A model generated the notes under the pieces. It ran no database searches. It was not told where the DNA came from and saw nothing but the letters and a program-made list of their open reading frames with translations. The translations under genes and the position numbers were made by a program. Shown here one piece after another: positions 1-11,091 of a stretch of DNA of 64,000 nt. Position 1 is the first letter of the stretch. Every line of letters starts with the position of its first letter. Source of the DNA: Gammaproteobacteria bacterium (GTDB lineage Bacteria; Pseudomonadota; Gammaproteobacteria; Enterobacterales; Neiellaceae); assembly GCA_017425245.1 (NCBI GenBank), contig JAFOOX010000053.1, positions 20,349 through 84,348 on the forward strand, in the 5' to 3' direction.

Positions 1-2
1 GA

Positions 3-1769
3 GTGGTGGAACCAAAGCTGCATTATCCGTTGGGGGAACAGCCGCGCCAGATCGATAGCGAAGGTCAGCCGTTGAACCGGGTGGCGGTCAGCACGGAAGG
101 TGGGATCCGCATTGCTGCCTGGACAGCGGATCACCGCCTGCTGTTTGTCCGCTTCAAGCCGAAGCGCAACATGATGACCGATAGCGTCGATTGGGTACCC
201 AGTACCTTGGCCCTGGGCACTCAGTTCAGTTCAGTAGACGAATTGCGCTTAACGCCATCGGCTCGCTATCTGTTTGTGCGTTCTGGCGATCTGGTTGAGG
301 TGTGGGACGCCCGTGACAGCGGTCAGCCCAAGCTGCGTGAGACTGTTCGTGTGGCCGGCAAAGGCGCCCAGGTGACGACGCTGGCATTGCTCTCCGGTTC
401 GTCATCGATTCTGGTGGGTAAGAGCGACGGCACCATCAGTCAGTGGTTTGAGGTTGATAAAAAGGAAGGCGGCCGCGGCTTTGACAAGATCCGTGAGTTC
501 AAGGTGCCTGCAGCGGTGGTTTCGATTGATGTTGAGCGTGACCGCAAGGGCTTTTACGTACTCGACGCTAACGGCAATCTGACCATCTTCCACGCTACTG
601 CACATAACCAGCTGTGGCAGAATGCGCTGCATCTGGATGCGGGTGCCCGCATGGCTGTGAAACCGCGTGCGAATGGTTTTGTGGTGGCCGATGGCGACGA
701 GCTCAAGCAGTACAAGGTGGTTAACGAACACCCCGAGATCAGCTGGCGCACCTTGTGGCAGGAGGTATGGTACGAGGGTTATCCGGAGCCGCAGTATGTG
801 TGGCAGTCCACCTCTGGCAGCGACAGTTTTGAGCCCAAGCTGAGCTTGGTTCCCATCACCTTCGGTACCATCAAGGCGGCTTTCTACGCCATGCTGTTTG
901 GCGTGCCGATTGCATTGGCCGGTGCCATCTACACCGCTTACTTCATGACCCCTGCGATGCGGGCGTGGGTCAAACCGACGGTTGAGATCATGGAGGCGTT
1001 GCCAACCGTCATTCTCGGCTTTCTTGCCGGTTTGTGGTTGGCCCCACTGATTGAAGAGAATCTGCCGGGGGTGGCGATGGTGCTTATCGCATTGCCCATC
1101 GGTATTCTGCTGACCGCCATCGCTTGGCAACAGCTGCCTGCACGCATAAAGCAGAGCGTGCCGGAAGGCTGGGAAGCGGCTGTGACCATCCTGCCGGTTA
1201 TCTTTGTTGGCTGGGGGGCCTTTGCGCTCTCTCCGACCGTCGAGAACTGGCTGTTTGGTGGCGATGCCCGGGTTTACATGACCAATGTGCTGGGTATTGG
1301 TTTCGATCAGCGCAATGCCATGATCGTTGGTATAGCCATGGGTTTTGCCGTCATCCCCAACATCTTCTCGATTGCTGAAGATGCCGTATTCAGTGTGCCC
1401 CGTCATCTGACCAACGGGTCGTTGGCGCTGGGCGCCAATAGTTGGCAGACCCTGACCCGCGTCGTGTTGCTGACTGCCAGTCCCGGTATTTTTTCGGCAG
1501 TGATGATGGGTCTTGGGCGTGCCGTGGGCGAGACCATGATCGTGCTCATGGCCACCGGTAATACGCCGGTGATGGACTGGAGCATCTTCGCTGGTATGCG
1601 AACCCTGTCGGCCAATATCGCAGTGGAGATGCCAGAGTCAGCGGTTAACAGCACACACTATCGGGTGCTATTCCTGTCAGCCTTTGTGCTCTTCGTCCTC
1701 ACCTTTTTCTTCAACACGTTGTCGGAGTTTGTCCGTCAGCGTCTGCGCGCGCGCTATAGCTCGCTGTAA
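3..1769 (+). CDS. pstC: Phosphate ABC transporter permease PstC (5' end outside window)
   Basis: One of the two inner-membrane permease subunits of the high-affinity phosphate importer PstSCAB. The frame is open from the left edge, so the true start is probably upstream; 588 codons are visible. Residues about 1-270 form a hydrophilic, beta-rich extension reminiscent of WD/propeller strands, probably periplasmic, and the permease core with several membrane segments follows from about residue 285. The ABC-permease EAA-type loop appears as SLALGANSWQTLTRVVLLTA, with GRAVGETMIVLMATG after it. The long N-terminal extension is typical of gammaproteobacterial PstC. Nine bases separate it from the following ORF's earliest start codon, so it is the first visible gene of a pst-phoU operon; pstS is not in the window. 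Confidence 0.95.
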   Translation: MVEPKLHYPLGEQPRQIDSEGQPLNRVAVSTEGGIRIAAWTADHRLLFVRFKPKRNMMTDSVDWVPSTLALGTQFSSVDELRLTPSARYLFVRSGDLVEVWDARDSGQPKLRETVRVAGKGAQVTTLALLSGSSSILVGKSDGTISQWFEVDKKEGGRGFDKIREFKVPAAVVSIDVERDRKGFYVLDANGNLTIFHATAHNQLWQNALHLDAGARMAVKPRANGFVVADGDELKQYKVVNEHPEISWRTLWQEVWYEGYPEPQYVWQSTSGSDSFEPKLSLVPITFGTIKAAFYAMLFGVPIALAGAIYTAYFMTPAMRAWVKPTVEIMEALPTVILGFLAGLWLAPLIEENLPGVAMVLIALPIGILLTAIAWQQLPARIKQSVPEGWEAAVTILPVIFVGWGAFALSPTVENWLFGGDARVYMTNVLGIGFDQRNAMIVGIAMGFAVIPNIFSIAEDAVFSVPRHLTNGSLALGANSWQTLTRVVLLTASPGIFSAVMMGLGRAVGETMIVLMATGNTPVMDWSIFAGMRTLSANIAVEMPESAVNSTHYRVLFLSAFVLFVLTFFFNTLSEFVRQRLRARYSSL

Positions 1770-1784
1770 CCGGGAGAGTTGCTG

Positions 1785-3431
1785 ATGAACAAGTGGTTTA
1801 AGTCGGGCTCTCCCTGGATCTGGATGACCGGTGGTGCCATCAGCATGTCGCTGGTGGCGGTATTGGGCTTGCTGCTGTTGATTGCCTGGCGCGGTCTCAC
1901 CTACTTTTGGCCCGCTACTGTCTATGAGTTTGAAATGCGCCGCCAGGATGGGGTGGTCGAGCGAGTGATTGGCGAGATCCATGATCGGGTTGAGATTCCT
2001 GCGGCCCAGCTGCGTGGCAGCGGTCTTAAGGTTGACGAGGATGTCGAGTTTGTTAACCGTTTCCTGATCAAGACCGGTAATCGCGAATTTGTGAACCTCG
2101 ATTTCCGTTGGGTGCTGGAGACCGACATCCTGTCGCGTCGGGTGGCTGATGATGTAGCGGTGATTGAGCGAACCAAGAACGGTAACTTCTACGGCTATCC
2201 GCTGCGGTTACTGGAAAAGGGTGAACCGGTCAGCGGTGACCTGCTGCCGGAGTTGCAGTCCCGTATCGAGCGCGTGGTTGAGTTGAACGAGCAGGCGCTT
2301 GATCTGCAGAAGGGGGATATCGGGCGTATCAACTACAAGCTGGAACGGTCGCGTCTGGCTGAGCGCGGTCTGGAGTTGGATGGCACGCTGGACGATGCCG
2401 CACGTAGCCGTTTCGAGGCCGAGCGGGCGCAGCTGCGGGCAGATTACAAAGTGCTGGAAAATGATCTGTTTGCCCTGCGCGATCAAGCGGAGCGTGATGC
2501 GCTGGTGGTGCGCGACATGCGTGGTGAAGAGGTAACCATCAAGCTCAACTATGTGCTGGATGTTTATCAGCCCAACCAGAAGAACTGGCTGCAGAAAACC
2601 GGCCGCTGGCTGGTACAGGTCAGCAAGTTTCTGACCGATGAGCCGCGTGAAGCCAACACTGAAGGCGGCGTTTTTCCGGCGATTTTTGGCACCATCTTCA
2701 TGGTGCTGCTGATGGCGATCATCGTTACTCCGTTCGGGGTTATTGCCGCCATCTACCTGCATGAGTATGCGGGTGACAACGTCATGACCCGACTGTGCCG
2801 CATCGCCGTGATCAACCTTGCAGGGGTACCATCCATTGTTTATGGCGTATTTGGCCTTGGCTTCTTTGTGTATATGGTTGGTGGTTCGCTGGATGCGCTG
2901 TTCTACCCTGAAGCGCTGCCGTCTCCCACCTTTGGCACACCAGGGGTGTTGTGGTCGGCACTGACGCTGGCGCTGCTCACCCTGCCGGTGGTGATTGTTT
3001 CTACCGAGGAAGGTCTGGCTCGCATCCCCAGTGCCCTGCGCCAGGGCTCGCTAGCCTTGGGGGCCACCAAGGCCGAAACCCTGTGGCGCATTGTGATCCC
3101 GATGGCGTCACCGGCGATCATGACAGGTCTTATCCTGGCCATCGCCCGAGCTGCCGGTGAAACAGCACCGCTGATGTTGGTCGGGGTAGTGAAGTTGGCA
3201 CCGACGTTGCCGATCGATGGCAACTTCCCGTTCGTCCATCTGGAACGCAAGTTCATGCACCTGGGTTTCCAGATCTATGACGTCGGCTTCCAGAGCCCCA
3301 ATGTCGAGGCGGCACGCCCCTTGGTCTATGCCACCTCCTTCCTGCTGGTGACGGTGATTGTGACGTTGAACATCACTGCCATCACCATCCGTAACCATCT
3401 GCGGGAAAAATACCGCTCCCTTGAACATTGA
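1785..3431 (+). CDS. pstA: Phosphate ABC transporter permease PstA (long form)
   Basis: Second permease subunit of the Pst importer, 548 aa. I place the start at ATG 1785, eight bases after GGGAG; an in-frame TTG at 1779 lies too close to that site. A membrane segment at about residues 13-35 is followed by a large hydrophilic insert (about 40-270) with charged, probably coiled-coil stretches. The permease core follows, with the EAA-type loop SLALGATKAETLWRIVIPMA and ARAAGETAPLMLVGV. PstA of many bacteria is only about 300 aa, so the insert is the odd part; it is shared by other gammaproteobacterial long PstA proteins and probably faces the periplasm next to the PstC extension. Confidence 0.95.
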   Translation: MNKWFKSGSPWIWMTGGAISMSLVAVLGLLLLIAWRGLTYFWPATVYEFEMRRQDGVVERVIGEIHDRVEIPAAQLRGSGLKVDEDVEFVNRFLIKTGNREFVNLDFRWVLETDILSRRVADDVAVIERTKNGNFYGYPLRLLEKGEPVSGDLLPELQSRIERVVELNEQALDLQKGDIGRINYKLERSRLAERGLELDGTLDDAARSRFEAERAQLRADYKVLENDLFALRDQAERDALVVRDMRGEEVTIKLNYVLDVYQPNQKNWLQKTGRWLVQVSKFLTDEPREANTEGGVFPAIFGTIFMVLLMAIIVTPFGVIAAIYLHEYAGDNVMTRLCRIAVINLAGVPSIVYGVFGLGFFVYMVGGSLDALFYPEALPSPTFGTPGVLWSALTLALLTLPVVIVSTEEGLARIPSALRQGSLALGATKAETLWRIVIPMASPAIMTGLILAIARAAGETAPLMLVGVVKLAPTLPIDGNFPFVHLERKFMHLGFQIYDVGFQSPNVEAARPLVYATSFLLVTVIVTLNITAITIRNHLREKYRSLEH

Positions 3432-3462
3432 TGCAGCAACGGCCCATTGAGAGAAGTGAACC

Positions 3463-4287
3463 ATGATTGAACTGAAAACGACCCTCAAGAATGCTCCGGC
3501 AACTGCCGTTGATCTGCAGACCCTCAGCGCCGAACAGACGGCAATGGAGGTGCGTGATCTCGACCTGTTCTATGGCAGCAAGCAGGCGCTGTTCGGCGTC
3601 TCGATGAAGATCCCGCGCAATCAGGTAACTGCCTTCATCGGTCCCTCGGGCTGCGGCAAGTCGACGCTGCTGCGTTGTTTTAACCGCATGAACGATCTGG
3701 TGGACAGCTGCCGCATCGATGGCGAGATCCTGCTGCACGGCAAGAACATCCATGATCGTGATGTTGAGGTCGCCGCCCTGCGTCGCCACGTGGGCATGGT
3801 GTTTCAGCGACCCAACCCGTTTCCCAAAACCATCTACGAGAACGTGATTTATGGGTTGCGCCTGCAGGGCGTCAAAGATCGACGCCTGCTGGACGAAGCG
3901 GTTGAGCAGTCGCTGCGCGGCGCTGCGCTGTGGGAAGAGGTTAAGGATCGTCTCAATGAAAACGCCCTTGGTTTGTCCGGTGGTCAGCAGCAGCGCCTGG
4001 TGATCGCCCGTGCTATCGCCATTGAGCCGGAAGTGCTGCTGCTCGACGAACCGACCTCGGCGCTTGACCCGATCTCGACCCTGACCATCGAAGAGCTGAT
4101 CCATCAGCTCAAGGAGAAGTTCACGGTGGCGATCGTGACTCACAACATGCAGCAGGCCGCACGTGTCTCTGACAACACTGCGTTCATGTATATGGGCGAG
4201 TTGGTCGAATACAGCGATACCAACACGCTGTTCACCACCCCGGTCAAGAAAAAGACCGAGGACTACATCACTGGTCGCTACGGCTGA
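3463..4287 (+). CDS. pstB: Phosphate ABC transporter ATP-binding protein PstB
   Basis: ATPase subunit that energises phosphate import on the cytoplasmic face of PstCA, 274 aa. It shows Walker [10 protein letters not shown] near residue 63, the Q-loop [17 protein letters not shown], which is diagnostic for PstB, the signature LSGGQQQR, and Walker B with D-loop [13 protein letters not shown], followed by the switch histidine in [13 protein letters not shown]. The start at ATG 3463 follows AGAGAAG. It lies 31 bases after pstA in the same operon. The N-terminal 20 residues before the ABC fold are variable in this family. Confidence 0.97.
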   Translation: MIELKTTLKNAPATAVDLQTLSAEQTAMEVRDLDLFYGSKQALFGVSMKIPRNQVTAFIGPSGCGKSTLLRCFNRMNDLVDSCRIDGEILLHGKNIHDRDVEVAALRRHVGMVFQRPNPFPKTIYENVIYGLRLQGVKDRRLLDEAVEQSLRGAALWEEVKDRLNENALGLSGGQQQRLVIARAIAIEPEVLLLDEPTSALDPISTLTIEELIHQLKEKFTVAIVTHNMQQAARVSDNTAFMYMGELVEYSDTNTLFTTPVKKKTEDYITGRYG

Positions 4288-4342
4288 GCCGTGTCCGGTC
4301 TAGAGTTAACCCCAGAATCACGAGTAAGTAAGGAAAGGTCCG

Positions 4343-5047
4343 ATGGAAAACCTCAATCTCGGACGTCACATCTCCGGCCAGTTCAACACCGATCTGGAGA
4401 ACGTGCGCAACAAGGTGCTGCAGATGGGCGGCCTCGTTGAGAAACAGCTGGCCGATGCCCTGAACGCCATCGTTAAGGGCGACGTTGAGCTGGCCCGCCA
4501 GGTGGTCAGCACGGACCGCCAGGTCGATGCGCTGGACGTCAACATCGATGAGGACGTGGCCCAGATCATCGCCAAGCGCCAGCCTGCCGCGTCGGATCTG
4601 CGCTTGATGGTGTCGGTAACCAAGATCATTGTTGATCTGGAGCGGATCGGCGATGCGGCCAAGAAACTGGCGCGGATGATCGTCAAAGGCGATGCCAGTC
4701 AACAGCAGCTGCTGGTGCGGTTGGAGGGGATGGGCCGCCATGTCAGCCAGATGCTGCATGACGTACTCGATGCCTTTGCCCGTCTGGATATTGAGACTGC
4801 CGTGGCCGTTCACCGTGAAGATGCCAAGGTTGACCTTGAGCATCAGGGGCTGTTCCGCGAAATGACCACCTACATGATGGAAGATCCGCGCTCCATCCCA
4901 CGGGTACTGGAGGTGATCTCGGCGGTACGCTCGCTGGAGCGCATCGGCGATCGTTGCCAAAACATCGCCGAGTACATCGTCTATATGGTCAAGGGAAAAA
5001 TCGTCCGCCACATCAGCGGTGAAGAGCTCGAAGCGCTGGTGCGCTAA
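4343..5047 (+). CDS. phoU: Phosphate signalling regulator PhoU
   Basis: Cytoplasmic all-helical protein that couples the Pst transporter to the PhoR/PhoB two-component system and limits phosphate uptake, 234 aa, close to the usual length. Two tandem PhoU repeats are visible, each with a metal-binding E/D motif: VDLERIGDAAKKLARM (about residue 97) and VRSLERIGDRCQNIAEYIV (about residue 198). The start ATG 4343 is preceded by AGGAAAGG. As last gene of the pst operon it is followed by a large inverted repeat. Family assignment is firm. Confidence 0.96.
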   Translation: MENLNLGRHISGQFNTDLENVRNKVLQMGGLVEKQLADALNAIVKGDVELARQVVSTDRQVDALDVNIDEDVAQIIAKRQPAASDLRLMVSVTKIIVDLERIGDAAKKLARMIVKGDASQQQLLVRLEGMGRHVSQMLHDVLDAFARLDIETAVAVHREDAKVDLEHQGLFREMTTYMMEDPRSIPRVLEVISAVRSLERIGDRCQNIAEYIVYMVKGKIVRHISGEELEALVR

Positions 5048-5057
5048 AGCCGAAAGT

Positions 5058-5100
5058 GGGTTTCCGGCCGTCGTGATGTGGCGGCGGCCGGCATAAACCC
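5058..5100 (+). terminator. Inverted repeat after phoU, possible operon terminator
   Basis: GGGTTT and CCGGCCG (5058-5070) pair with CGGCCGG and AAACCC (5085-5100), giving a long interrupted stem. Only TTTT follows a few bases later (5103-5106), so this may be a weak terminator or an mRNA-stabilising hairpin. Confidence 0.45.
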
Positions 5101-5111
5101 GAGTTTTCCGG

Positions 5112-5140
5112 TTGGTTATTAGCGTTGACATCCCTATAAT
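5112..5140 (+). promoter_or_regulatory. Candidate sigma-70 promoter for the peroxiredoxin gene
   Basis: TATAAT at 5135-5140 is a perfect -10 hexamer. TTGGTT at 5112-5117 sits 17 bases upstream as a possible -35. A TTGACA at 5125-5130 is too close to the -10 to act with it. The gene start is 80 bases downstream. Confidence 0.45.
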
Positions 5141-5219
5141 CGGACTGGGCCCAAGAACCACCAAAAGTCCTTGGGTTCCGCAGTAACTTGTTCTGTCACA
5201 ACGGAAAATGGAGTCAGAC

Positions 5220-5825
5220 ATGAGCGTACTGGTAGGACGTCCCGCCCCCGATTTCACCGCTGCTGCCGTCCTTGGTAACGGTGAGATCGTCGATAGTTAC
5301 AATCTTAAGGAAGTGATCAACGGCAAGTACGCGGTGATCTTCTTTTACCCGCTGGACTTCACCTTTGTCTGCCCGTCGGAGCTGATCGCCGCCGACCATC
5401 GCGCGGCTGAATTCGCCAAGCGCGATGTCGAGCTGATCGGCATCTCCATCGACAGCCAGTTCACCCATAACGCCTGGCGTAACACCCCGGTCGACAAAGG
5501 CGGCATCGGCCCGGTCAAGTACACCTTGGTGGCTGATGTTAAACACAGCATCTGTCAGGCCTATGATGTCGAGCATCCGGAAGCCGGCGTTGCCTTGCGC
5601 GGCAGTTTCCTGATTGATACCAAAGGGATAGTTCGCCACCAGGTGGTCAATGACTTGCCGCTGGGGCGCTGCTTCGACGAGATGCTGCGGCTGGTAGATG
5701 CCCTGCAATTCACCGAAGAGCATGGCGAAGTCTGCCCGGCCGGCTGGAAGAAAGGGGCCAAAGGGATGGACGCTTCGCCCGAAGGCGTGGCCAGATACCT
5801 AGCTGAGAATGCCACCGCCCTGTAA
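5220..5825 (+). CDS. 2-Cys peroxiredoxin (AhpC/Prx1-type)
   Basis: Thiol peroxidase that reduces hydrogen peroxide and organic hydroperoxides in the cytoplasm, 201 aa. The peroxidatic cysteine lies in FTFVCPSE (about residue 48) and the resolving cysteine in GEVCPAGW near the C-terminus, the pattern of typical 2-Cys peroxiredoxins. The ATG at 5220 is six bases after GGAG; an in-frame ATG at 5208 would put the ribosome site inside the gene. No ahpF or other reductase partner is adjacent, so thioredoxin is the likely reductant (inference). It is a single-gene unit with its own candidate promoter and a strong terminator. Confidence 0.93.
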   Translation: MSVLVGRPAPDFTAAAVLGNGEIVDSYNLKEVINGKYAVIFFYPLDFTFVCPSELIAADHRAAEFAKRDVELIGISIDSQFTHNAWRNTPVDKGGIGPVKYTLVADVKHSICQAYDVEHPEAGVALRGSFLIDTKGIVRHQVVNDLPLGRCFDEMLRLVDALQFTEEHGEVCPAGWKKGAKGMDASPEGVARYLAENATAL

Positions 5826-5838
5826 CCGCAGGCCGATG

Positions 5839-5867
5839 AAAAAAGCCGCTGGAGACAGCGGTTTTTT
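5839..5867 (+). terminator. Rho-independent terminator after the peroxiredoxin gene
   Basis: CCGCTG-GAGA-CAGCGG hairpin (5846-5861) is flanked by six As and six Ts, so it could work in both directions. Confidence 0.85.
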
Positions 5868-5958
5868 GATGGCGCTAACTTTAGCCGCCAAGCGGCACCC
5901 AACGCTTTCGGCGCAGCCGCCACCTCACGCCACAGGCGCATCTACCGCATAGCAGCAT

Positions 5959-7581
<1,623 letters not shown>

Positions 7582-7643
7582 CTATCATGCCCAGCCTCGG
7601 CCGCAAAGCGTGCCCAACCTCTCATTTTCTGTGGATGCCCGTC

Positions 7644-9233
7644 GTGATCAGTACTGCCAACATCACCATGCAATTCGGCGCCAAGCCGTTGTTCGAAAAC
7701 GTCTCGGTCAAGTTCAGCCCGGGTGGCCGCTATGGCCTCATTGGCGCCAATGGGTGCGGCAAGTCGACCTTTATGAAGATCCTCGGCGGCGATCTGGCCC
7801 AGACCTCCGGGGTCGTGTCGCTGGAACCCAACGCCCGTATCGGCAAGCTCAAGCAGGATCAGTTCGCCTACGAGAACTTCACCGTCATCGATACCGTGAT
7901 CATGGGCCACGCCGAGCTGTGGGAAGTGAAGCGCGAGCGTGACCGCATCTACAACCTGCCGGAGATGAGCGACGACGACGGCATCAAGGTAGCGGAGCTG
8001 GAGACCCAGTTCGCTGAGATGGATGGCTACACCGCTGAATCGCGCGCCGGCGAGCTGCTGATTGGCGTCGGCATTCCGGTCGAACAGCACTTTGGCCTGA
8101 TGAGCGCGGTGGCGCCGGGCTGGAAGCTGCGTGTGCTGCTGGCCCAGGCGCTGTTTGCCGACCCGGACGTGCTGCTGCTCGATGAGCCGACCAACAACCT
8201 GGATATCAACACCATCCGCTGGCTGGAAGATGTGCTCAACAACCGCAGCAGCACTATGATCATCATCAGCCACGATCGCCACTTCCTGAACAGCGTCTGC
8301 ACCCACATGGCTGACGTCGATTACGGCGAGATCCGCCTCTACCCCGGCAACTACGACCAGTACATGGAAGCAGCGCTGCTGGCGCGCAGCCAACTGCTGG
8401 CCGACAACGACAAAAAGCAGGCCCAGCTCGAAGAGCTCAAGGCGTTCGTGGCCCGCTTCTCTGCCAACGCCTCCAAGGCTCGCCAGGCCACCTCACGGGC
8501 CCGCCAGATCGACAAGATCCAGCTGACCGAGGTCAAGGCCTCCAGCCGTCAGAACCCCTTTATCCGCTTCAATCAGGATAAAAAACTGTTCCGCCTCGCC
8601 CTCGAAATCGAAGTGCTGAGCAAGGGCTTTGACGGTGTCAGCTTGTTCAAAAACCTCAACATGATGGTGGAAGTGGGCGAGAAGGTGGCGATCATCGGCC
8701 CCAACGGCGCCGGTAAAACCACCCTGCTGCGCTGCCTGATGGGCGAGATTGAAGCCGACAAGGGCAAGGTGAAGTGGTCGGAAAACGTCAACATCGGCTA
8801 CTACGCCCAGGATCACGCAGCCGACTTTGCCGAGGATCTGAACCTGTTCGACTGGATGAGCCAGTGGCGTCAGCCCAAGGATGATGATCAGGTGGTGCGT
8901 GCCGTGCTCGGCCAGCTGCTGTTCTCTGGCGACGACATCAAAAAATCGGTGACCAAGATCTCCGGTGGTGAGCAGGGGCGGATGCTATTCGGCAAACTGA
9001 TGCTGCAGCGCCCCAACATTCTGGTGATGGACGAACCGACCAACCACCTGGATATGGAATCGATTGAATCCCTGAACATGGCGCTGGAAAAGTACCAAGG
9101 TACCCTGTTCTTCGTCAGCCATGACCGCGAATTCGTGTCGTCGCTGGCGACCCGCATCATCGAGATCACCCCGACCGGGGTGAAAGACTTCAGCGGCAAC
9201 TACGAAACCCTGGTGGCCGGACAGGGCCGCTAA
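7644..9233 (+). CDS. ybiT: ABC-F family ATPase YbiT
   Basis: Soluble tandem ATPase of the ABC-F family, proteins that act on the ribosome E site rather than in transport; YbiT is one of the four E. coli paralogues. Two ABC domains are visible: Walker [10 protein letters not shown] and GPNGAGKTT, Walker [13 protein letters not shown] and [12 protein letters not shown], and the switch histidines in ISHDRHFLN and VSHDREFVS. The linker is rich in Arg and Lys, with [11 protein letters not shown]. The GTG at 7644 gives a protein beginning like E. coli YbiT and 529 aa long; ATG 7635 is an alternative. It is divergent from the GH1 gene and is followed after 17 bases by bluB. Confidence 0.92.
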   Translation: MISTANITMQFGAKPLFENVSVKFSPGGRYGLIGANGCGKSTFMKILGGDLAQTSGVVSLEPNARIGKLKQDQFAYENFTVIDTVIMGHAELWEVKRERDRIYNLPEMSDDDGIKVAELETQFAEMDGYTAESRAGELLIGVGIPVEQHFGLMSAVAPGWKLRVLLAQALFADPDVLLLDEPTNNLDINTIRWLEDVLNNRSSTMIIISHDRHFLNSVCTHMADVDYGEIRLYPGNYDQYMEAALLARSQLLADNDKKQAQLEELKAFVARFSANASKARQATSRARQIDKIQLTEVKASSRQNPFIRFNQDKKLFRLALEIEVLSKGFDGVSLFKNLNMMVEVGEKVAIIGPNGAGKTTLLRCLMGEIEADKGKVKWSENVNIGYYAQDHAADFAEDLNLFDWMSQWRQPKDDDQVVRAVLGQLLFSGDDIKKSVTKISGGEQGRMLFGKLMLQRPNILVMDEPTNHLDMESIESLNMALEKYQGTLFFVSHDREFVSSLATRIIEITPTGVKDFSGNYETLVAGQGR

Positions 9234-9250
9234 CCACAAGGAGATGGCCG

Positions 9251-9964
9251 ATGGACAACGCCTTCAGCAGCAGCGAACGGCAGGCGGTCTATCGCGCCAT
9301 CTTTGAGCGCCGCGACGTGCGCTCGCAGTTTCTGCCGACCGCCATTCCGCCCGCGCTGCTGGCGCGGCTGCTGCACGCCGCCCACCACGCACCGTCGGTG
9401 GGCTTTATGCAGCCCTGGGATTTCATCGTCATTGACGCTCCCGCCATCAAGCAGCAGGTCAAAGGGCTGTTTGATGTCGCCAATGGCGATGCCGCCCAGC
9501 TGTTTGCCGGCGAGCAGGGGGCGCTCTATCGCCGCCTCAAGCTGCAGGGGATCATCGAAGCGCCCATCAACCTCTGCATCACCTGCGACCGCCAGCGCGG
9601 CGGCCCCCATGTGCTGGGGCGCACCAGCATCCTCGAGATGGATCTGTTCTCCGCCTGTCTGGCAGTGCAGAACCTGTGGCTGGCGGCCCGCGCCGAGGGG
9701 ATCGGCGTCGGCTGGGTGAGCATCCTCGACAACCAGAAACTGGCCGAGCTGTTGCAGCTGCCCCCGCATGTCTACCCGCTGGCTTACCTGTGTATCGGCT
9801 ACGTCAGCGAGTTTCTGCCTGCCCCGGAACTGGCTAGCGCCGGTTGGCGTCAGCGCCTGCCGCTGACCGAGCTGGTGCATGCCAACCGTTGGCAGCAGCC
9901 GCTGAGCGATGATGCTTTGGCTGCGGCGTTAACCGGCTTTGATGGTGGGGTATTGCCGCCGTAA
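9251..9964 (+). CDS. bluB: 5,6-dimethylbenzimidazole synthase BluB
   Basis: Flavin-dependent nitroreductase-fold enzyme that cleaves reduced FMN to make the lower ligand of vitamin B12, 237 aa. Diagnostic segments are FERRDVRSQF, HHAPSVGFMQPWDFIVI and a C-terminal LPPHVYPLAYLCIGYV. The start ATG 9251 has a good AAGGAGA. It lies 17 bases behind ybiT, so the two are probably co-transcribed, although no functional link is known. No other cobalamin gene or cobalamin riboswitch is visible here. A general nitroreductase is the alternative, but the RDVR and PSVG motifs favour BluB. Confidence 0.88.
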   Translation: MDNAFSSSERQAVYRAIFERRDVRSQFLPTAIPPALLARLLHAAHHAPSVGFMQPWDFIVIDAPAIKQQVKGLFDVANGDAAQLFAGEQGALYRRLKLQGIIEAPINLCITCDRQRGGPHVLGRTSILEMDLFSACLAVQNLWLAARAEGIGVGWVSILDNQKLAELLQLPPHVYPLAYLCIGYVSEFLPAPELASAGWRQRLPLTELVHANRWQQPLSDDALAAALTGFDGGVLPP

Positions 9965-10025
9965 CGGCTATTGCTGCCAACCGCGTTGGCGACGCCGAGT
10001 CGCCTGCGGCGCCCGGCTATCCCCC

Positions 10026-10044
10026 CCCCCTTTGCCAAAGGGGG
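10026..10044. repeat. 19-bp palindrome, copy 1
   Basis: CCCCCTTTG-C-CAAAGGGGG, a perfect 9-bp palindrome with a one-base centre, in the gene-free 514-bp gap 9965-10478. The same arms recur at 14989-15007. Just after it (10060-10130) is a short stretch of loosely repeated CTTGC/CTTTCG motifs. The rest of the gap holds the pilA leader. Confidence 0.75.
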
Positions 10045-10240
10045 AGGCAAGGGGCGAGACGGAAGGGGCAAGCTTCCAGCGTCTTGCTTCTCACTTGCGA
10101 CTTTCGTCTTGCACCTTCCGTCGCTAGCACAGTTTTGGCTACTGGCAAGGTCAGTGTGGTGCTCGTTGACTTCTGTAAAATTTTATGACACTTTGTGAGA
10201 GAGATCGAGATTCTGTGAACGAGTATCGACGGTTCTTGTG

Positions 10241-10470
10241 CGCAGGCCCTAAACTATAGCCTGCCACGGTAGGCACCCTGCTCCCGACTCTGGGGCCGTT
10301 GGCCCGAGAAGGGCTGTTTGGGTTGCAATTTGCTCCCCGTCCGGCGTTGCCGTGTAAACGGTCAGGCCGTGCAAGTATGTGTCGCACTGTGTCGCTCAAC
10401 CCAGCAACCCAGGGCGTAGCCGGAACCACCGGCCAGCCCTAGGTAAGCTGAAACCAACCCCATCGGGAGA
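10241..10470 (+). other. GC-rich, probably structured leader upstream of pilA
   Basis: About 230 bases without a gene just upstream of pilA. The clearest element is a two-part stem, AGGGC/GCCCT around GCCGG-AACCA-CCGGC (10411-10440). Others are CCGT-GTAA-ACGG with a GNRA-type loop (10350-10361) and GGGTTG at 10320-10325, complementary to CAACCC at 10397-10402. I could not match it to a riboswitch class I know. It could be a 5' UTR or a separate small RNA; transcription is inferred only from position and folding potential. Confidence 0.35.
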
Positions 10471-10478
10471 TGAAGTAG

Positions 10479-10931
10479 ATGAAGACTCAACGTGGTTTTA
10501 CTTTGATTGAATTGATGATCGTGGTCGCGATCATCGGTATTTTGGCCGCCATCGCGCTGCCGGCGTATCAGGATTACACCCAACGTTCGAAAGTTAGTGG
10601 CGCTGTTTCGGGTATCGCTGGCTTGAAGACACAAGTGGGCATGTGTTACATGCAAACTGGCACTCTGAGTGGTTGTGATAGTGGGGTCCAAGACATCGGT
10701 CCAGCCATCGCCGCGGGTAATGATGGTGCAGATATTGCGTATGTAGATGCAGTAAGTGTTGAGGACGGCATTATCTCCATCACTACTACAGGAACTGACG
10801 ATACGGGAACCATGCTAGAGCTGACTTTGGAACCGCTGGTGCGAGCTACCGGCGCAATCGATTGGAACCTTTCAGGCACTGGCTGCGCGGTTACCACTCC
10901 AGGTCGTGGCATTCGCTGTGATGGCAATTAA
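10479..10931 (+). CDS. pilA: Type IV major pilin PilA
   Basis: Major subunit of type IV pili, 150 aa. The class III leader MKTQRG is cut before F7, giving mature [20 protein letters not shown] with the conserved Glu5 and the hydrophobic N-terminal helix. The C-terminal part carries a cysteine pair, [15 protein letters not shown], that would close the usual disulfide loop. An extra pair, C in VGMCYM and LSGCDSG, lies in the middle. The ATG at 10479 is eight bases after GGGAGA. It is followed by a strong terminator, so it is expressed apart from pilBCD, as expected for an abundant subunit. Processing by PilD (14085) and assembly by PilB/PilC follow from family knowledge. Confidence 0.95.
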   Translation: MKTQRGFTLIELMIVVAIIGILAAIALPAYQDYTQRSKVSGAVSGIAGLKTQVGMCYMQTGTLSGCDSGVQDIGPAIAAGNDGADIAYVDAVSVEDGIISITTTGTDDTGTMLELTLEPLVRATGAIDWNLSGTGCAVTTPGRGIRCDGN

Positions 10932-10967
10932 GCGCTTACACAACGTTTAGACATGCATCGGTTTAGA

Positions 10968-11000
10968 GTAAAGCTAGAGGTTGCCTCTAGCTTTACTTTT
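10968..11000 (+). terminator. Rho-independent terminator after pilA
   Basis: A 13-bp perfect stem GTAAAGCTAGAGG / CCTCTAGCTTTAC with a three-base loop is followed by TTTT. It separates pilA from pilB. Confidence 0.85.
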
Positions 11001-11091
11001 ACGATGGCACAGTAATATCACCATCCTCAATATCGATGCTTAGCGAATTACCGATATCGACTGAGCCCGTTCAATTTTGATGAGTATATAG

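Noticed and set aside
402..1406. 334-codon open frame on the minus strand opposite pstC
   Set aside because: Low-complexity composition rich in His, Gln and Arg, antisense to a certain gene, no ribosome site; a shadow of high-GC coding sequence.
5125..5130. TTGACA as -35 of the peroxiredoxin promoter
   Set aside because: Only four bases separate it from TATAAT; the TTGGTT at 5112 has correct spacing instead.
10241..10470. Cyclic-di-GMP (GEMM) riboswitch before pilA
   Set aside because: The conserved core segments of the class I and class II aptamers could not be found, despite local hairpins and a GNRA-type loop.
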